A stretch of 64,000 nucleotides of DNA from Nonlabens sp. MB-3u-79. GTDB taxonomy: Bacteria; Bacteroidota; Bacteroidia; Flavobacteriales; Flavobacteriaceae. Shown here piece after piece: positions 9,714-16,799 of the stretch (positions are counted from its first letter, which is position 1; each line of letters starts with the position of its first letter). The notes under the pieces are model-generated. The model saw nothing but the letters and a program-made list of their open reading frames with translations. It ran no database searches and had not been told where the DNA came from. Where the stretch lies: the NCBI RefSeq assembly GCF_002831625.1, contig NZ_CP025116.1, positions 1,502,501 through 1,566,500 on the forward strand, given 5' to 3'. The translations under genes were made by a program, and so were the position numbers.

Positions 9714-9747
9714 CAAAAGGTCTTCAGCAATGAAGACCTTTTTTTAT
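9711..9747. repeat. Left copy of 37-bp direct repeat (tRNA 3' end plus terminator)
   Basis: Runs from the last bases of tRNA-Val through its terminator. It recurs at 12025-12061 with one difference (9736 A against 12050 G). The two copies bracket the GIY-YIG and HipBA segment, as attachment-site duplications do. No integrase is present. Confidence 0.75.
9716..9746 (+). terminator. tRNA-Val terminator
   Basis: Perfect stem AAGGTCTTC/GAAGACCTT with a 6-nt loop and seven Ts. Confidence 0.9.
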
Positions 9748-9766
9748 TTCCATGAAGTACTACACG

Positions 9767-9931
9767 TATACCAATTTGTTTTTTAAATGACGTATTAAAA
9801 ATTTGAATTATCTTTTATTCAGTTTAGGAATAGAATCTAAGCATAGCAGTGGCTATGGTTCTATTTTATGACGACAAATGGATAAAAAAGAAACTAATTT
9901 TATACGGTATTTGAATGATAAATGGGTATTA
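9767..9931. repeat. ~165-bp dispersed repeat, copy 1 (MITE-like)
   Basis: The 145 bases 9771-9915 align without gaps to 26804-26948 with few substitutions, and weaker similarity continues to about 9931. The left end reads TATACCAA; the right end of copy 2 reads its complement TTGGTATA, which suggests short terminal inverted repeats. It has no open frame of note. Its right end falls where the start of the GIY-YIG gene is broken. Confidence 0.75.
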
Positions 9932-10160
9932 AATATTATTCTCTGAAAAGCTTCATCGCTATTACATTGGTTCTACCCAAGATGTAAAGGAGCGCCTAAA
10001 TAAACATCTTGCAAGTACAACAGGATTTACTTCTAAAGCAAAAGATTGGAACATCAAATACGTTGAGGAATTTGACACTCGAAGAGAAGCCATAAAGAGA
10101 GAAAACCAAATCAAAAAGTGGAAAAGTAGCTTGATGATCGAAAAACTAATCGGCGCTTAG
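9922..10160 (+). pseudogene. GIY-YIG nuclease, broken at the N-terminus
   Basis: The frame open from 9933 to the stop at 10158-10160 encodes a GIY-YIG domain: ILFSEKLHRYYIGST at the start (the YIG element), then KERLNKH with the conserved Arg and the C-terminal helix REAIKRENQIKKWKS. That frame has no usable start codon. An ATG at 9922 is in another frame and would need a one-base change to join. The stop TAG is supplied by the tRNA-like D-arm (TAGCTCAG) of the next feature. Small nucleases of this type are common in Bacteroidota; their role is not established. Confidence 0.75.
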
Positions 10161-10230
10161 CTCAGTTGGTTCAGAGCATCGGGGGTTTACCGAAGTGAAT
10201 TCGGTATAAACTACTTCAACTGTGCCCACA
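10151..10230 (+). pseudogene. Decayed tRNA-Val copy with replaced centre
   Basis: The 5' part repeats tRNA-Val nearly base for base through the D-arm, and the 3' end TGTGCCCACA resembles its acceptor end. The middle is replaced by a hairpin (TACCGAA/TTCGGTA, 5-nt loop). It overlaps the end of the GIY-YIG frame and is followed by its own terminator. Confidence 0.7.
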
Positions 10231-10267
10231 AATCCTCATAATCTATTGATTATGAGGATTTTTTTTT
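10231..10267 (+). terminator. Terminator after the decayed tRNA copy
   Basis: Stem AATCCTCATAATC with its complement, 4-nt loop, then a run of Ts. Confidence 0.85.
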
Positions 10268-10326
10268 ATTAAATTAACACCACTCTCCTCATTAACCCCT
10301 ATCTATAAAATCAACATAACGTTTCA

Positions 10327-10369
10327 TATATGACACAAATAATACTATATTTGTATTTTATATGACACA
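10327..10369 (+). promoter_or_regulatory. HipBA promoter with paired operator-like repeats
   Basis: Exact 11-bp direct repeats TATATGACACA at 10327-10337 and 10359-10369, spaced 32 bp (about three helical turns), flank the -7 box TATATTTG (10346-10353). The second repeat ends 2 nt before the hipB-like ATG. This fits autorepression by the HTH protein encoded just downstream. Confidence 0.6.
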
Positions 10370-10371
10370 TT

Positions 10372-10692
10372 ATGCCTAAAAAGAAAACTATATTACTACC
10401 AAAAGCAGAGAAAATTCTTTCTCAATTAGGAGAGAATATCCGCCTAGCGCGATTAAGAAGAAAGTTAAGTGCAGAGCAGGTTGCTGAAAGAGCAAACATT
10501 GGTAGGTCTACACTTTGGAAAATTGAAGAAGGTAAAGGATCTGTATCTATGGGCAACTATTTGCAAACATTACTGGTCTTAGGTTTAGAAAAAGATCTCT
10601 TAACAGTGGCGAATGATGATGTTTTAGGGCGTAAAATTCAAGATGCTGATTTAACAGTTAAAGAAAGAGCACCAAAGAAAAACAATAAATAA
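10372..10692 (+). CDS. XRE-family HTH protein (HipB-like antitoxin)
   Basis: 106 aa. A helix-turn-helix of the XRE type spans about residues 16-70 (LGENIRLARLRRKLSAEQVA, then IGRSTLWKIEEGKGSVSM). The C-terminus is basic. Its stop overlaps the hipA-like ATG by one base, the usual antitoxin-toxin coupling. It probably binds HipA and represses the operon through the repeats upstream. Confidence 0.86.
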   Translation: MPKKKTILLPKAEKILSQLGENIRLARLRRKLSAEQVAERANIGRSTLWKIEEGKGSVSMGNYLQTLLVLGLEKDLLTVANDDVLGRKIQDADLTVKERAPKKNNK

Positions 10693-11954
10693 TGAGTGCT
10701 GAAAGAAAAGAAATATTAGTGTATGCTCATTGGGTAGGTTTTAATGAGCCTACCTTAATGGGAGTATTATATGCTTCTCTCAATAAGGGAAAAGAGCTAT
10801 TCTCATTTGAGTACAATGAAGAATGGCTAAAGCTTAAAGAAGCTACAGCTATCGATCCAGATTTACGACTGTTTTCTGGACCACAATATTTAAATGAAGA
10901 CAAGTCTAATTTCGGTATTTTTCTAGACTCCTCTCCAGATCGCTGGGGAAGATTATTAATGAGAAGAAAAGAAGCCGCAATAGCTAGAAAAGAAGAACGC
11001 AAACCACGCAACCTTTTTGAGTCTGATTATGTTCTTGGCGTTTTTGATGCTAATAGAATGGGTGCACTGCGTTTTAAAACAGCTGTGGACGGTCCATTTC
11101 TAGATGATAATGCACAAATGTCTGCTCCAGCGTGGACAGCTTTAAGAGATTTAGAATATGCCAGTTTACAATTAGAAAGTGATGATGCACCAGATGACCC
11201 AGAGTACTTACAATGGTTAAATATGTTAATGGCTCCAGGTTCTTCTTTAGGTGGAGCAAGGCCAAAAGCAAATGTTCAAGATACAGATGGCTCCTTATGG
11301 ATTGCAAAGTTCCCAAGTGGCAATGATGATAAAGATATTGGCGCCTGGGAACAGCTTACATATGAGTTGGCAATACAATGTGGTATTGATATGGCAGAGT
11401 CCAGAATACAAAAATTCTCACACCATCAGCATACGTTCATTACTAAACGTTTTGATAGGACTGCAGATAAGCAACGTATTCATTTTGCTTCGGCTATGAC
11501 TTTATTGGGTTATACAGATGGTGTAGATCATCAAGATGGTGCAAGCTATTTAGACCTTGTAGAGTTCTTGATGCAAAATGGTGCGAACATCGACAAAGAT
11601 TTAGTAAAGTTATGGACGCGTGTAGTGTTCAATATTTGTGTTTCTAACACAGATGACCATTTACGTAATCACGGTTTTATATTATCTGAAGGCGGCTGGA
11701 CACTTTCTCCTGCCTATGATATAAACCCAATAGAAGGTGGTAATGGACTTAAATTGAATATAGACAGCGAGGATAACTCTCAAAATTTAGAACTAGCATT
11801 ATCGGTTGCGCCTTACTTTAGATTAAAGCCAGAAGAAGCTCAATTAATTATTGACCAAATCCTTGAGGTAGTTTCCAACTGGCAAATCCTTGCAAAAAAA
11901 ATGGGGATTTCCAGAGCAGAAATAGAACGAATGGGGGGTTGTTTCAAATTTTAA
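10692..11954 (+). CDS. HipA-family Ser/Thr kinase toxin
   Basis: 420 aa, with an N-terminal HipA-coupling region (about 8-135) and the kinase domain. Visible kinase elements: glycine loop SSLGGARPK (184-192), IAKFPS with the ATP lysine (204-209), catalytic loop NTDDHLRNHG with D321 and N326, and the metal-binding AYDINP with D343. E. coli HipA has an autophosphorylated serine in its GAQEK loop; the equivalent loop here reads GARPK. The target is unknown; in E. coli it is GltX. The gene is coupled to the antitoxin and lies in the tRNA-Val island. Confidence 0.88.
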   Translation: MSAERKEILVYAHWVGFNEPTLMGVLYASLNKGKELFSFEYNEEWLKLKEATAIDPDLRLFSGPQYLNEDKSNFGIFLDSSPDRWGRLLMRRKEAAIARKEERKPRNLFESDYVLGVFDANRMGALRFKTAVDGPFLDDNAQMSAPAWTALRDLEYASLQLESDDAPDDPEYLQWLNMLMAPGSSLGGARPKANVQDTDGSLWIAKFPSGNDDKDIGAWEQLTYELAIQCGIDMAESRIQKFSHHQHTFITKRFDRTADKQRIHFASAMTLLGYTDGVDHQDGASYLDLVEFLMQNGANIDKDLVKLWTRVVFNICVSNTDDHLRNHGFILSEGGWTLSPAYDINPIEGGNGLKLNIDSEDNSQNLELALSVAPYFRLKPEEAQLIIDQILEVVSNWQILAKKMGISRAEIERMGGCFKF

Positions 11955-12024
11955 AAATTAATAGATTTAGAGAACATTAACCCAACATCTTCATTCAAAA
12001 GGTTCGAACTTTATCGCTTCGACT

Positions 12025-12061
12025 CCACAAAAGGTCTTCAGCAATGAAGGCCTTTTTTTAT
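12025..12061. repeat. Right copy of 37-bp direct repeat
   Basis: Matches 9711-9747 with a single change that keeps the hairpin by a G-U pair. It is preceded by GGTTCGAA at 12001, like a tRNA T-arm, and the bases between look like a worn tRNA 3' end. The hairpin may also end transcription from both sides. Confidence 0.72.
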
Positions 12062-12070
12062 GCCTTGAAA

Positions 12071-13555
12071 TCAAGGTTTCTCTACCTTCTCCATCACAGA
12101 GTTTCCATGGGTGTCGTAATATTGGTACAGTACCTTCTTAGCATCAGATTTGATGAGCAAATAACTGCTGTTATCAAAGGAGCTTGTAGAAGGGGCCAAA
12201 TCCCCTGATAAGTAATCAAACAAGGCAGGGAAAACTCCTATAGAACTTCTAACCGTTTTTTGAAACGGATCAAAACCCTGAGGTGCTTTTACCGCGTATA
12301 AGCCATTAAAAACACTTTCCTTAAGCGCTAGGTCTTTCTCTGGCTGCATATAAGCAGCCCCAGTATGCGTATAACCTACAAAGCCTCCGTGATCTGCAAC
12401 AATCAAAATAATTGCTTCAGGATCATTTAATTCGATGAATTGAACCATATCGATAAGTTGTGACGAAATGGACTTGATCTCTTCTCGGTATTTGTTTTTT
12501 TCAAAGGTTATCGCGTCTTCTCGATCCTTACTAAATGAAATATGACCCGGATGAAGAATCTCTACAAAGTAAAACTGAGGATCTTCAGTGGCACTTAAAA
12601 CTTGGGTCTCAAAATCTTTTTTATAGTCCTTTCCTAAAAAGTAGTTAGGTAATAATGGCGACAGTTCACTGCGGTTTACATTATTGGTATCATAAGAAAC
12701 CTCGGGATAATTGAGCAGGAGATAAGAATGTTCTAAGATTAAATTAGTCTTATATCCATTATTTACAAAGGTGGTTAGTACAGGATTGTCTCCAAGAATA
12801 ATGTCTCTAGCATTCATCAGTTCATTATTCATTTCTCCATAATGCAAGTAGTGATGTTGCGCAGTAAACAAGGTACTGTTAGAAGCAAGGGTGGTGGGAT
12901 AATTGCTTCTAAAATCAGCATTAAACTGAAAACCTTGTGCTTTCATAGTATCGTAAAAGCTATGGTTATCTAATTGATAGCTATCGTTATTTGCTGCTTG
13001 CTGACCTACATATCCATCCGGCTGCAGCAAATACACATTGGGCTTCTTTTGAAAAACACTAGATTCAAATGCCATAGGTTGCACCCAGTCTTCACTAGAG
13101 AGGACAGACGAGCTTATAAAAAAAAGTAATTGGCCTGCGGCAACCAGGCACATGATGCTGAGAAGCAAAACAATTTTCTTATAGTGTTTTGCCATAAAAA
13201 AGGAAGCAGCTATTGCTAATAGAGCAACTAATATCAAGGCTTTCCACCTCCATCCTAAATAAATAGAAAGAGAGAAGATAATAGAGAAATTGATCAGCAG
13301 AAAGGACCAGTACAATTGTGCCCTTTTTTCAGGCATTTTTCTTTTAAATAATAAATCAAGTAATAGAAAGAGAAAGCTCGGTATCAACACAAAACAAGCT
13401 ATAAAACTACTGAGTTGTTGCCATGAATTGACTACTGTATAGTTTTTAAGGTATAAATAAATGATAGCGTAAGAGCCAGGAAGTAGGGTCACTGTCCACC
13501 AAAAGTGATCTTTACTAGACAGGTATTTTACTATTTTATCCTTCATGTCGTTCAA
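12071..13555 (-). CDS. Membrane-anchored sulfatase/phosphatase-fold hydrolase
   Basis: 494 aa. About five membrane helices occupy residues 15-155, followed by an extracytoplasmic alkaline-phosphatase-superfamily domain. Metal-site-like motifs are VYLLQPDGYVG (near 170) and LIVADHGG (near 388), with His residues between (HPGH, near 335). This architecture resembles LtaS and phosphoethanolamine transferases, which move polar groups onto lipids or glycans, but the exact donor and acceptor are unknown. It overlaps the methyltransferase gene by 20 nt and ends the three-gene cassette. Confidence 0.75.
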   Translation of the reverse strand: MNDMKDKIVKYLSSKDHFWWTVTLLPGSYAIIYLYLKNYTVVNSWQQLSSFIACFVLIPSFLFLLLDLLFKRKMPEKRAQLYWSFLLINFSIIFSLSIYLGWRWKALILVALLAIAASFFMAKHYKKIVLLLSIMCLVAAGQLLFFISSSVLSSEDWVQPMAFESSVFQKKPNVYLLQPDGYVGQQAANNDSYQLDNHSFYDTMKAQGFQFNADFRSNYPTTLASNSTLFTAQHHYLHYGEMNNELMNARDIILGDNPVLTTFVNNGYKTNLILEHSYLLLNYPEVSYDTNNVNRSELSPLLPNYFLGKDYKKDFETQVLSATEDPQFYFVEILHPGHISFSKDREDAITFEKNKYREEIKSISSQLIDMVQFIELNDPEAIILIVADHGGFVGYTHTGAAYMQPEKDLALKESVFNGLYAVKAPQGFDPFQKTVRSSIGVFPALFDYLSGDLAPSTSSFDNSSYLLIKSDAKKVLYQYYDTHGNSVMEKVEKP

Positions 13556-14909
13556 AAAGAAATAATGTGCGTTCGGTACCTTCGATTTTCTCTGATTTGA
13601 TCAATTTGAATTGCTTTTGGTACGCTTTCGCGAAAGCGGAAACACTATAATCATCAAATAAATGACGAGCATCTCGTTTGCTGTCTAATATAAACTTCAC
13701 CCAGCTGTCCTCTCGGTCTGGAAACTCTATGATCAAATACGGGGACAATTCAGCAAAATAAGCGGCACTCATCTCAAAGGGAACATTTCCCGTCAAGGTG
13801 ATGTGATGAATCAAAGCAAGAGCCATAGTCACTTCTGGTTGAAAGTCAATTACTCGAGAGCTAAAAGAATCCCGTTCTTGATGATGGAATCCTATAGCCG
13901 GTGAAGGCTGCATCAAATCGCAAACCAAAGGGATGAGCTTATTTTCTTTAGACTTCAATTGATCCAAGTAGCATTGATCTATTGCGGGTTGGTCTATATC
14001 ACTCACAATAATCTGATCTGCTTGGTCTAGTAATTCCTTTGCAAAGGTGCCGTCATTACCACCTAGGTCTATTATTTTACGAGCTTCTATAGCAGCACAC
14101 CATTCTTTAATGAGTTTCTTTTTGGTATGAAAGGACGCTGCTTGATAATTGATCTGATCATAGTAACTGGACCACTCTGTGTTTTCTTTAGAAGTCATGT
14201 TGTTGATATGCTGTTCTAGAGCTTGCAACATTTTTATCTGAGAAGACTTGGAAAGATGTGCCTCTTTGCTTTCTGTTTTTTCAGAGTTTTCCTTAACGTC
14301 AGATTTTGAAAGCAAGTGAATATGACTAAAAATAATAGGGTGGAATCTAGAGGTAAAAGGCAACTGTCGTTTAACGTCACTTAAGGCCATCCCGTTAATA
14401 GAATGCTGAAGGGTTTTTAAATACTGCCCACCGTATTTTTGAGCGAGAAGTAAAGGTCCAAAAAAGTGTTCGTTAAATTGCTTTAAGGCTCTCCATGGCG
14501 TATTTTCTTTATACTGCTCGATACTCAAGGTATCTATAAATACGGCTTTACCTCTATGAAAGGCGATGTTAAAAGCACTGGCGTCTTTTAAGGAAAAGTC
14601 ATTTTCTAAAAGGAAAATTTGAAGCCTAAGAGTGAGTTGCGCAGCGTGTTTGTATTGGCTAAAACTCCACTCATAAGGGTAAGTAATAAAGTCTAACTGT
14701 TCTGGAAGAATAATAATCTTTTCTTCATCACTACTGATTTCCTTATGGGGGATGAGCCATTTTTTATCAAAAAGCTTTTGATAAATCCCAGTATTTTTTG
14801 CCTTGCGGTACTCTTCAAAATACACTGGATGGATCTGTCGGTAAAAGACCCCTTTTTCTTTGTATACAAAACCAGAGGGATCTCTGTATGAAGATGGATG
14901 CCTAAGCAT
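13536..14909 (-). CDS. Two-domain class I SAM methyltransferase
   Basis: 457 aa. The C-terminal half has the SAM-binding motif IDLGGNDGTFAKEL near residue 280 and acidic motif II (IIVSDID). The N-terminal half (about 5-200) is a conserved block with YPYEWSFSQ (78-86) and LKDASAFNIAFHRGKAVFIDT (107-127). Its D109, N114 and D126 pattern recalls the catalytic loop and metal Asp of kinase-like folds; that resemblance is my inference. One 16-bp palindrome encodes SAFAKAYQ near the C-terminus. It overlaps both neighbours. Substrate unknown; the setting suggests a surface glycan or lipid. Confidence 0.75.
   Translation of the reverse strand: MLRHPSSYRDPSGFVYKEKGVFYRQIHPVYFEEYRKAKNTGIYQKLFDKKWLIPHKEISSDEEKIIILPEQLDFITYPYEWSFSQYKHAAQLTLRLQIFLLENDFSLKDASAFNIAFHRGKAVFIDTLSIEQYKENTPWRALKQFNEHFFGPLLLAQKYGGQYLKTLQHSINGMALSDVKRQLPFTSRFHPIIFSHIHLLSKSDVKENSEKTESKEAHLSKSSQIKMLQALEQHINNMTSKENTEWSSYYDQINYQAASFHTKKKLIKEWCAAIEARKIIDLGGNDGTFAKELLDQADQIIVSDIDQPAIDQCYLDQLKSKENKLIPLVCDLMQPSPAIGFHHQERDSFSSRVIDFQPEVTMALALIHHITLTGNVPFEMSAAYFAELSPYLIIEFPDREDSWVKFILDSKRDARHLFDDYSVSAFAKAYQKQFKLIKSEKIEGTERTLFLFERHEG
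13623..13638. repeat. Dispersed palindrome, copy 3
   Basis: Exact 16-bp copy in the methyltransferase gene, read Ala-Phe-Ala-Lys-Ala on the minus strand. Confidence 0.9.
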
Positions 14910-15100
14910 TAGTTGCTTTCAGAATCTTGTTCATAGTTGCTGTCAAAACTACTGTCTTTTTGTTGTTTTTTTAAACCTATCCAGCCTTTTACAACGGTGA
15001 TGACTTTTTTGTAGAATAAAACAAATCCAGCTAATGCCGCTATTGCCGCTTGAGCGATCATCATTCCTAGTCCAGGATCAAAATAAAGCAAGTAATTCAT
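14909..15100 (-). CDS. 63-aa single-helix membrane protein with DPGLG motif
   Basis: Starts MNYLLYFDPGLGMMIAQ, followed by a hydrophobic helix (about 12-32), a basic patch VVKGWIGLKKQQK and an acidic Ser-rich tail. The DPGxG start followed by a helix is a recurrent small-protein pattern beside methyltransferase and sulfatase-like genes. No function is established. The stop overlaps the methyltransferase start by one base, so they are coupled. Confidence 0.72.
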   Translation of the reverse strand: MNYLLYFDPGLGMMIAQAAIAALAGFVLFYKKVITVVKGWIGLKKQQKDSSFDSNYEQDSESN

Positions 15101-15173
15101 AACGGCAATTTAATTAATTATTACGCTATAATAGAATAAAAGGCACATTTTGCAGTAGGAGGTTAGAAGTATC

Positions 15174-15629
15174 TTACAACTGTGCCGCCACAAGCTGATT
15201 GATCCACTCTAGAAAGCGCTCGTCTTCTTGGTTAAAAGCATTTGCTGTATTGCTATCTATATCGATCTGTCCAATGTTTTTAGCATTCTTGAACATCGGA
15301 ATAACGATTTCACTTTTCACGTGAATGCTACAAGCGATGTAATTATCTTGTGCATGAACATCATCCACCACAAAATTTGCATTAGACACAGCCACTTGGC
15401 CACAAATCCCTTTACCAAATGGAATTACCGTATGGTCGGTAGGTTCTCCGGCTTGATTCCATAAATGTAGAGTCGGTTCTGTTTCATGGGCCATATAAAA
15501 ACCTACCCAATCATAAGTAGCTATAGCTGATTGAAGTAAGTCGCAAATAGCTTGCATTTTATCTTTAATCACCACATCTGGCTGATTGATAATACTACTA
15601 ACTTGAGGTTTTAAAGCGTCTGTTTTCAT
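15174..15629 (-). CDS. GAF-domain protein, free-methionine-R-sulfoxide reductase-like
   Basis: 151 aa, a single GAF domain. Two of the three family cysteines are present, in FGKGICGQVA and NYIACS, 24 residues apart as in fRMsr enzymes, followed by SEIVIPM. The third cysteine, 10 residues upstream of the first, is replaced (a histidine in DHTVIPF). It could still be a reductase using the remaining pair, or a redox or ligand sensor. Confidence 0.75.
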   Translation of the reverse strand: MKTDALKPQVSSIINQPDVVIKDKMQAICDLLQSAIATYDWVGFYMAHETEPTLHLWNQAGEPTDHTVIPFGKGICGQVAVSNANFVVDDVHAQDNYIACSIHVKSEIVIPMFKNAKNIGQIDIDSNTANAFNQEDERFLEWINQLVAAQL

Positions 15630-15677
15630 AGGGAAATAATAAGGTACAAAGCTAGGTCATGGTTTTGTTTTAATAAC

Positions 15678-15685
15678 TAACTTTG
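15678..15685 (+). promoter_or_regulatory. Putative -7 box of the xrtF operon
   Basis: TAACTTTG fits TAnnTTTG and lies 17 nt before the TTG start, implying a very short leader. The -33 element is not obvious. Confidence 0.45.
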
Positions 15686-15701
15686 CCTTAAATAATAAGC
15701 A

Positions 15702-16244
15702 TTGAAAGCGTTAAAGCCGTATTATCCAGTTTTTAAGTTTGTAGGCATTTTTGCAATGTTATACATCCTTTTTTCTATTGGTTATTATTTTTTCATAAGT
15801 ATGGAATGGAGTCAACAACTTTATCCAGATCCTATAACTGCCCAAGTGAGTTATCAAACTCAAGAATTATTAAGGCTAGTGGGCTATAAGGTTCAAACCT
15901 TAAATTCTCCAGAGCTTCCTTCGGTAATGATGTTTATTAATGAAGTCAAAGTATATCGCGTCATTGAAGGTTGTAATGCGGTAAGTGTGATGATCTTATT
16001 TACAGCTTTTGTAGTTGCTTTTGCTAGAGGCTGGAAGAAGACCCTCTCTTTTTTAATCATTGGAATTGTATTCATATATATAGTGAACTTAATCCGACTG
16101 GTGGTTTTAGGGATCGTTTATTACGACTATTCTGACTATGCCGAATTTTCTCATGAAATCATATTCCCAGGAGTGATTTATGGAGCGGTAGTTTTGCTAT
16201 GGATTTTTTGGATTAGAAATGTAAAGCCTGAGGAAGTTGAATAA
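15702..16244 (+). CDS. xrtF: Exosortase XrtF
   Basis: Membrane cysteine transpeptidase that should cleave C-terminal sorting tails of exported proteins. 180 aa, several membrane helices. The catalytic set is visible: C91 in EGCNA, R132 in NLIRL and H151 in FSHEI. The start is a TTG at 15702. It overlaps its partner gene by 8 nt. No substrate with an obvious sorting tail for it is seen nearby. Confidence 0.9.
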   Translation: MKALKPYYPVFKFVGIFAMLYILFSIGYYFFISMEWSQQLYPDPITAQVSYQTQELLRLVGYKVQTLNSPELPSVMMFINEVKVYRVIEGCNAVSVMILFTAFVVAFARGWKKTLSFLIIGIVFIYIVNLIRLVVLGIVYYDYSDYAEFSHEIIFPGVIYGAVVLLWIFWIRNVKPEEVE

Positions 16245-16674
16245 AATCATATCTGTAGTTCTTATCGTGATATCGCTATTAGGTTTGGCATCAGTTCGTT
16301 TGTTAGAAAACGACTTGTTTTACGATCCTTTTATTGCTTATTTTAAATCCAACTTTCAATTACAACAGCTACCGGATGTAGATAAGGGTCTTTATCTCAT
16401 TTCAACCGTGTTCCGTTACTTCATCAACTTGTTGTTCACCGTATGTATTATCTGGTTCTTGTACAAAAGCAAAGAGTTTGTCAAAGCTACCTTATGGGTT
16501 CATTTGTTTAGTTTTATCATTCTATTAGCTACATTTTTTATTTTACTACCTCTAGAGGATGAATGGGTAAAAATGACCTTGTTCTATATCAGGAGGTTTT
16601 TAATTCACCCTATTCTACTGTTTATTTTAGTCCCTGGTTTCTATTTTATCTCTAAGAAGCAGACTGTCTCTTAA
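16237..16674 (+). CDS. XrtF-associated membrane protein
   Basis: 145 aa with about four membrane helices and no catalytic motif. It begins at a TTG overlapping the xrtF end, and corresponds in position and character to the exosortase F system-associated protein of flavobacteria. Role in the exosortase complex is not established. Confidence 0.8.
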   Translation: MNKIISVVLIVISLLGLASVRLLENDLFYDPFIAYFKSNFQLQQLPDVDKGLYLISTVFRYFINLLFTVCIIWFLYKSKEFVKATLWVHLFSFIILLATFFILLPLEDEWVKMTLFYIRRFLIHPILLFILVPGFYFISKKQTVS

Positions 16675-16743
16675 ATACTTTTCAATTATTTTCTAGTAAG
16701 TGTTTTGAAGCTCTTTTTTTATTTGTCTCTAGTTTTTAGGCAT

Positions 16744-16778
16744 AAAAAAAACTGGTTACTAAAGAGTAACCAGTTTCT
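16744..16778 (-). terminator. Terminator of the metalloprotease gene
   Basis: Stem AAACTGGTTACT/AGTAACCAGTTT followed on the minus strand by a run of Ts. Confidence 0.88.
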
Positions 16779-16799
16779 AAGAATACAATTATGCTAAGC

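Noticed and set aside
10727..11011. Minus-strand frame of 94 codons inside hipA
   Set aside because: Lies fully opposite a well-supported kinase gene and has no recognisable motif; a shadow frame.
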